Shown here: piece by piece, positions 5,576-7,395 of the stretch
Numbering within the stretch: position 1 is the stretch's first letter
Layout: each line of letters starts with the position of its first letter
Origin: Syntrophales bacterium
Lineage (GTDB): Bacteria > Desulfobacterota > Syntrophia > Syntrophales > UBA5619
Assembly (NCBI GenBank): GCA_028712015.1
Contig: JAQTRB010000066.1
Coordinates: 1 to 7,395 of the forward strand
DNA: 7,395 bases
Reading direction: 5' to 3'
Position numbers and translations under genes: made by a program
Notes under the pieces: model-generated
What the model was told of the DNA's origin: nothing
Databases searched by the model: none
Seen by the model: only the letters and a program-made list of their open reading frames with translations

Positions 5576-6628
5576 ATGAAAATCGGCAGCCTTCATTTGA
5601 AAAACAATGTTTTTATGGCCCCGATGGCGGGAATCACCGATCTTCCCTTTCGCACCATTGTCCGTTCGTTCGGTTGTGGTCTGGCGTTTACGGAAATGGT
5701 CAGCGCGATCGGACTCGCCCGGGAAAATGAAAAGAGCCTTCGTTATCTCTCTTCTTCCTGCGAGGACCGTCCGCTCGGGATTCAGCTTTTCGGGAGCGAT
5801 CCGGAAATGCTCGCCGCGGCGGCCAAGGTTGCCGCGGAGCGGGAGGCGGATCTGCTGGACGTAAACATGGGGTGTCCGGTAAAAAAAGTGGCCCGGACGG
5901 GTTCCGGGGCATCGTTGATGAGGGATCCGGAAAGGGCGGCCGCCGTTCTGAGGGCGGTGAGAAAGGCCTCGACCCTGCCGCTCACGGTCAAAATCCGGGC
6001 CGGTTGGAACGCCCGTCTGGTCAATGCCGTCGAAATCGGGCAAATGGCTGAAGAATGCGGCGTGAACGCAGTCATTCTTCATCCTCGTACGGCTGATCAG
6101 GGTTTCGGCGGTCGGTCGGACTGGGGGCTGATCGCGGCCCTCAAGCAGCGGATCCGAATCCCCGTGATCGGGAGCGGCGATATCCGTTGCCCCGAGGACG
6201 CCGTCCGGATGCTCGATGAGACCGGCTGTGATGGAATCATGGTTGGAAGAGGGGCATTGGGGAATCCGTGGTTGATTGGGAATATTCTGTCTCGTCTGTC
6301 CGGAACCGAGTCCGCCTTGCCTTCCATACGACAGAGAGAGGAAATCATCCGCCGCCATTTGTCGCTGGCCGTCGATTTTTACGGCGAGACCATCGGGACC
6401 AGGGATTTTCGGAAACATCTCCTTTGGTATACCAAAGGCCTCAGAGACGGCGCCCAGTTCCGTCGTGCCGCGGGGTGCATCAGCGACAGAAACTCCGCAT
6501 TGACGGCCGTGCGGGGCTTTTTCCGACACCTGGAGGAATCCGGCGTTGCCTTTCCCGATCCCGACAGGTGCGTGTCGGGTCCGGAGGCGGAAGAAGAAAA
6601 GCCTCCGGCCGCCGTCGGGGACATTTGA
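5576..6628 (+). CDS. dusB: tRNA-dihydrouridine synthase DusB (NifR3 family)
   Basis: FMN-dependent enzyme that reduces uridines in the tRNA D-loop to dihydrouridine using NADPH. The 350 residues begin with a TIM barrel. Motifs are VFMAPMAGITDLPFR (12-26), FTEMVSA (38-44), IQLFGS (69-74), VNMGCPVKKV (96-105, catalytic Cys100), VKIRAGW (138-144, with Lys139), HPRT (169-172), IGSGDI (198-203) and VGRGALGNPW (223-232, phosphate binding). A helical C-terminal domain follows (about 250-320). The final 25 residues or so are acidic and proline-rich (EAEEEKPP) and probably disordered. The frame opens at a TTG at 5531, but the ATG at 5576 gives the typical MKIGSLHLKN start. Its ribosome site is weak. 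It lies 135 nt after the GlmU-like gene, possibly in the same transcript. Confidence 0.95.
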   Translation: MKIGSLHLKNNVFMAPMAGITDLPFRTIVRSFGCGLAFTEMVSAIGLARENEKSLRYLSSSCEDRPLGIQLFGSDPEMLAAAAKVAAEREADLLDVNMGCPVKKVARTGSGASLMRDPERAAAVLRAVRKASTLPLTVKIRAGWNARLVNAVEIGQMAEECGVNAVILHPRTADQGFGGRSDWGLIAALKQRIRIPVIGSGDIRCPEDAVRMLDETGCDGIMVGRGALGNPWLIGNILSRLSGTESALPSIRQREEIIRRHLSLAVDFYGETIGTRDFRKHLLWYTKGLRDGAQFRRAAGCISDRNSALTAVRGFFRHLEESGVAFPDPDRCVSGPEAEEEKPPAAVGDI

Positions 6629-6679
6629 TCTGCCGTGACGTTTTCCCGCCTTTCCTCCCGTCGGGAACGAAATAAGCGC

Positions 6680-6708
6680 TTGACTTTTATGAGCCGGCTC
6701 GGCATAAT
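6680..6708 (+). promoter_or_regulatory. Sigma70-type promoter for zapB-zapA
   Basis: TTGACT (6680-6685, 5 of 6) and CATAAT (6703-6708, 5 of 6) are separated by the ideal 17 nt. Transcription should begin near 6715 and give a leader of about 70 nt. This is the best promoter match in the window and sits in the non-coding gap after dusB, just before the cell-division genes. Confidence 0.7.
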
Positions 6709-6723
6709 TTAACCAGAATCATG

Positions 6724-6744
6724 GTGCCGGTCCGGTTCCGGCGC
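6724..6744 (+). promoter_or_regulatory. GC-rich hairpin in the zapB leader
   Basis: GTGCCGG (6724-6730) and CCGGCGC (6738-6744) form a 7-bp stem with one G-U pair around a 7-nt loop, starting about 10 nt after the predicted transcription start. No T tract follows, so it is not a standard terminator. It may stabilise the 5' end of the message or be a regulatory element. Confidence 0.45.
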
Positions 6745-6784
6745 GATCGTTTGTGCTGAATATCATGAGGAAAAAGGTGGAAAC

Positions 6785-7012
6785 GTGGAATTTCTGAAAT
6801 TCGATGAGCTGGAGAAGAAGATCAACGGTCTGATCGGCGATTACGCTTTGTTGAAGAAAAGGAACCTGGAGCTGGAAGAACTGCTGCAAAATAAAACGAA
6901 GGAGCTGGATGAAGCAAACAAAAAAATGGGAGGATTGAAGGAAGAAAGGGATGCTGTACGCACAAAAGTGGACTCGCTTCTTGATTTGCTTCAGGAGATA
7001 AAGGCGCCCTAA
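6785..7012 (+). CDS. zapB: ZapB-like small coiled-coil cell division protein
   Basis: A 75-residue, highly charged protein that is almost entirely coiled coil. An unbroken heptad register runs from Leu9 to Ile72, with core residues alternating every 3 and 4 positions (9, 13, 16, 20, 23 and so on). Most are Leu, Ile, Val or Met. Polar core residues at N27, K37 and R55 may set alignment or partner choice. Length and layout match ZapB, which in E. coli forms a layer inside the Z-ring and binds ZapA. Its position directly upstream of zapA supports the role, but coiled coils are weak evidence of homology. The start is GTG at 6785, with AAGGTGG (6774-6780) just upstream. The stop is 20 nt before zapA. 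Confidence 0.7.
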   Translation: MEFLKFDELEKKINGLIGDYALLKKRNLELEELLQNKTKELDEANKKMGGLKEERDAVRTKVDSLLDLLQEIKAP

Positions 7013-7032
7013 ACAAACCTTGAGGTCGTCCA

Positions 7033-7311
7033 TTGAAAAAGCGCTTTGACGTCAGAATACTGGGGCAGGATCTCTCAGTGGTAAGCGATTCAGGGGATGA
7101 ACATGTTGCCAATGTCGTCGGGTATGTCAACGAAAAGGTGCAAGCGGCCGGAAAATCCGTCGCCAACCGGGACGCATTAAACATTGCAATACTGGCCGCG
7201 TTGAACATTGCAGATGAGTATTTACAAATGGCGGGAACAAAAGAAGATATTTACAGCCAATTGGAGAACAGATCGGAACGATTGATCCATTTGATCAACG
7301 ACATAAGGTAA
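7033..7311 (+). CDS. zapA: Cell division protein ZapA (TTG start)
   Basis: Small FtsZ-binding protein that cross-links FtsZ filaments and stabilises the division ring. The 92 residues show an N-terminal beta-rich head (FDVRILGQDLSVVSDSGDEHV, about 5-25), the conserved YVNEKV (31-36), then ALNIADEY (56-63) within a helix that continues as a C-terminal coiled coil, SQLENRSERLIHLINDI (75-91). The start is a TTG, supported by TGAGG (7021-7025) with a 7-nt spacer. The only downstream Met (residue 66) would cut off the FtsZ-binding head. It follows the ZapB-like gene by 20 nt and lies just before a 6S RNA gene, a common proteobacterial order. Confidence 0.9.
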   Translation: MKKRFDVRILGQDLSVVSDSGDEHVANVVGYVNEKVQAAGKSVANRDALNIAILAALNIADEYLQMAGTKEDIYSQLENRSERLIHLINDIR

Positions 7312-7318
7312 ATAGATT
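7291..7318 (+). promoter_or_regulatory. Possible 6S RNA promoter inside the zapA 3' end
   Basis: TTGATC (7291-7296, 4 of 6) and TAGATT (7313-7318, 4 of 6) are 16 nt apart, and would start transcription near 7325. Both boxes are weak and the -35 lies in zapA codons. The 6S RNA could equally be processed from the zapA message. Confidence 0.25.
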
Positions 7319-7319
7319 A

Positions 7320-7395
7320 TCCCCTGCGATGTGCGTGATTAACATTCGTTTTTTGAGCCAACACCTGGGAACCGGGGGCCTTTCCTTGTCCGCCT
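7320..7395 (+). ncRNA. ssrS: 6S RNA (SsrS), 5' part, cut by window edge
   Basis: 6S RNA imitates an open promoter, binds sigma70 RNA polymerase and lowers transcription in stationary phase. The block CCTGCGATGTGCGTG (7323-7337) resembles the E. coli 5' region CTGAGATGTTCG, and TTTTGAGCCAACA (7351-7363) matches the conserved TGAGCC element. A small hairpin follows: CCTGG (7364-7368) and CCGGG (7372-7376) around GAA. The position directly after zapA is the classic ssrS location. The central bubble and 3' half lie outside the window, so the closing stem cannot be checked. The exact 5' end is uncertain by several bases. Confidence 0.75.

Noticed and set aside
5558..6529. Leftward open frame (323 codons) opposite dusB
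   Set aside because: Antisense to a complete DusB. The His/Pro/Arg-rich composition is that of a shadow frame.
6643..6667. Inverted repeat TTCCCG/CGGGAA after dusB as a terminator
   Set aside because: The loop is 13 nt, a competing inner palindrome exists, and no T tract follows.
6719..7033. Hydrophobic leftward frame of 104 codons opposite zapB, which might look like a membrane protein or toxin
   Set aside because: The Phe/Leu richness is the expected antisense image of Lys/Glu-rich coiled-coil codons, and there is no independent support.

Overview
The window looks like a chromosomal stretch from a GC-rich Gram-negative bacterium. The best guess is a deltaproteobacterium (Desulfobacterota, perhaps Syntrophales-like). 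This rests on the GC-rich codon use, an archaeal-looking PurD, a free-standing GlmU nucleotidyltransferase domain, a PcnB-type poly(A) polymerase, and the zapB-zapA-6S RNA order. The assignment is made from remembered family features, not from a database search. No mobile element, CRISPR array, tRNA, rRNA or phage gene is visible.

Minus-strand half (1-4362). Five genes read leftwards as one tight operon: purD, purH, purE, tsaC (YrdC/Sua5 type) and pcnB, which runs off the left edge. Gaps are 12, 10 and 1 nt, and the last junction is a 4-nt ATGA overlap. The first three genes encode purine biosynthesis steps: GAR synthetase, the last two steps to IMP, and N5-CAIR mutase. The last two encode a tRNA t6A modification enzyme and an RNA-tailing enzyme. 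A candidate promoter for the operon lies at 4403-4431.

Divergent intergenic region (4363-4669). This stretch of about 307 nt separates purD from the rightward genes. It holds candidate promoters in both directions, a near-perfect 15-bp palindrome and several short hairpins just before the next start codon.

Plus-strand half (4670-7395). A stand-alone GlmU-type uridylyltransferase domain (no acetyltransferase half) is followed by dusB (tRNA-dihydrouridine synthase). A good sigma70-type promoter at 6680-6708 then precedes a small coiled-coil ZapB-like gene (GTG start), zapA (TTG start) and the 5' part of a 6S RNA gene (ssrS), cut by the right edge. The zapA-ssrS pairing is a classic arrangement in proteobacteria.

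Most of the window is well-conserved housekeeping DNA and I see no convincing new defence or mobile system. The items most worth a second look are the structured leader between purD and the GlmU-like gene, the lone GlmU domain, the archaeal-like PurD, and the zapB-zapA-6S RNA module.
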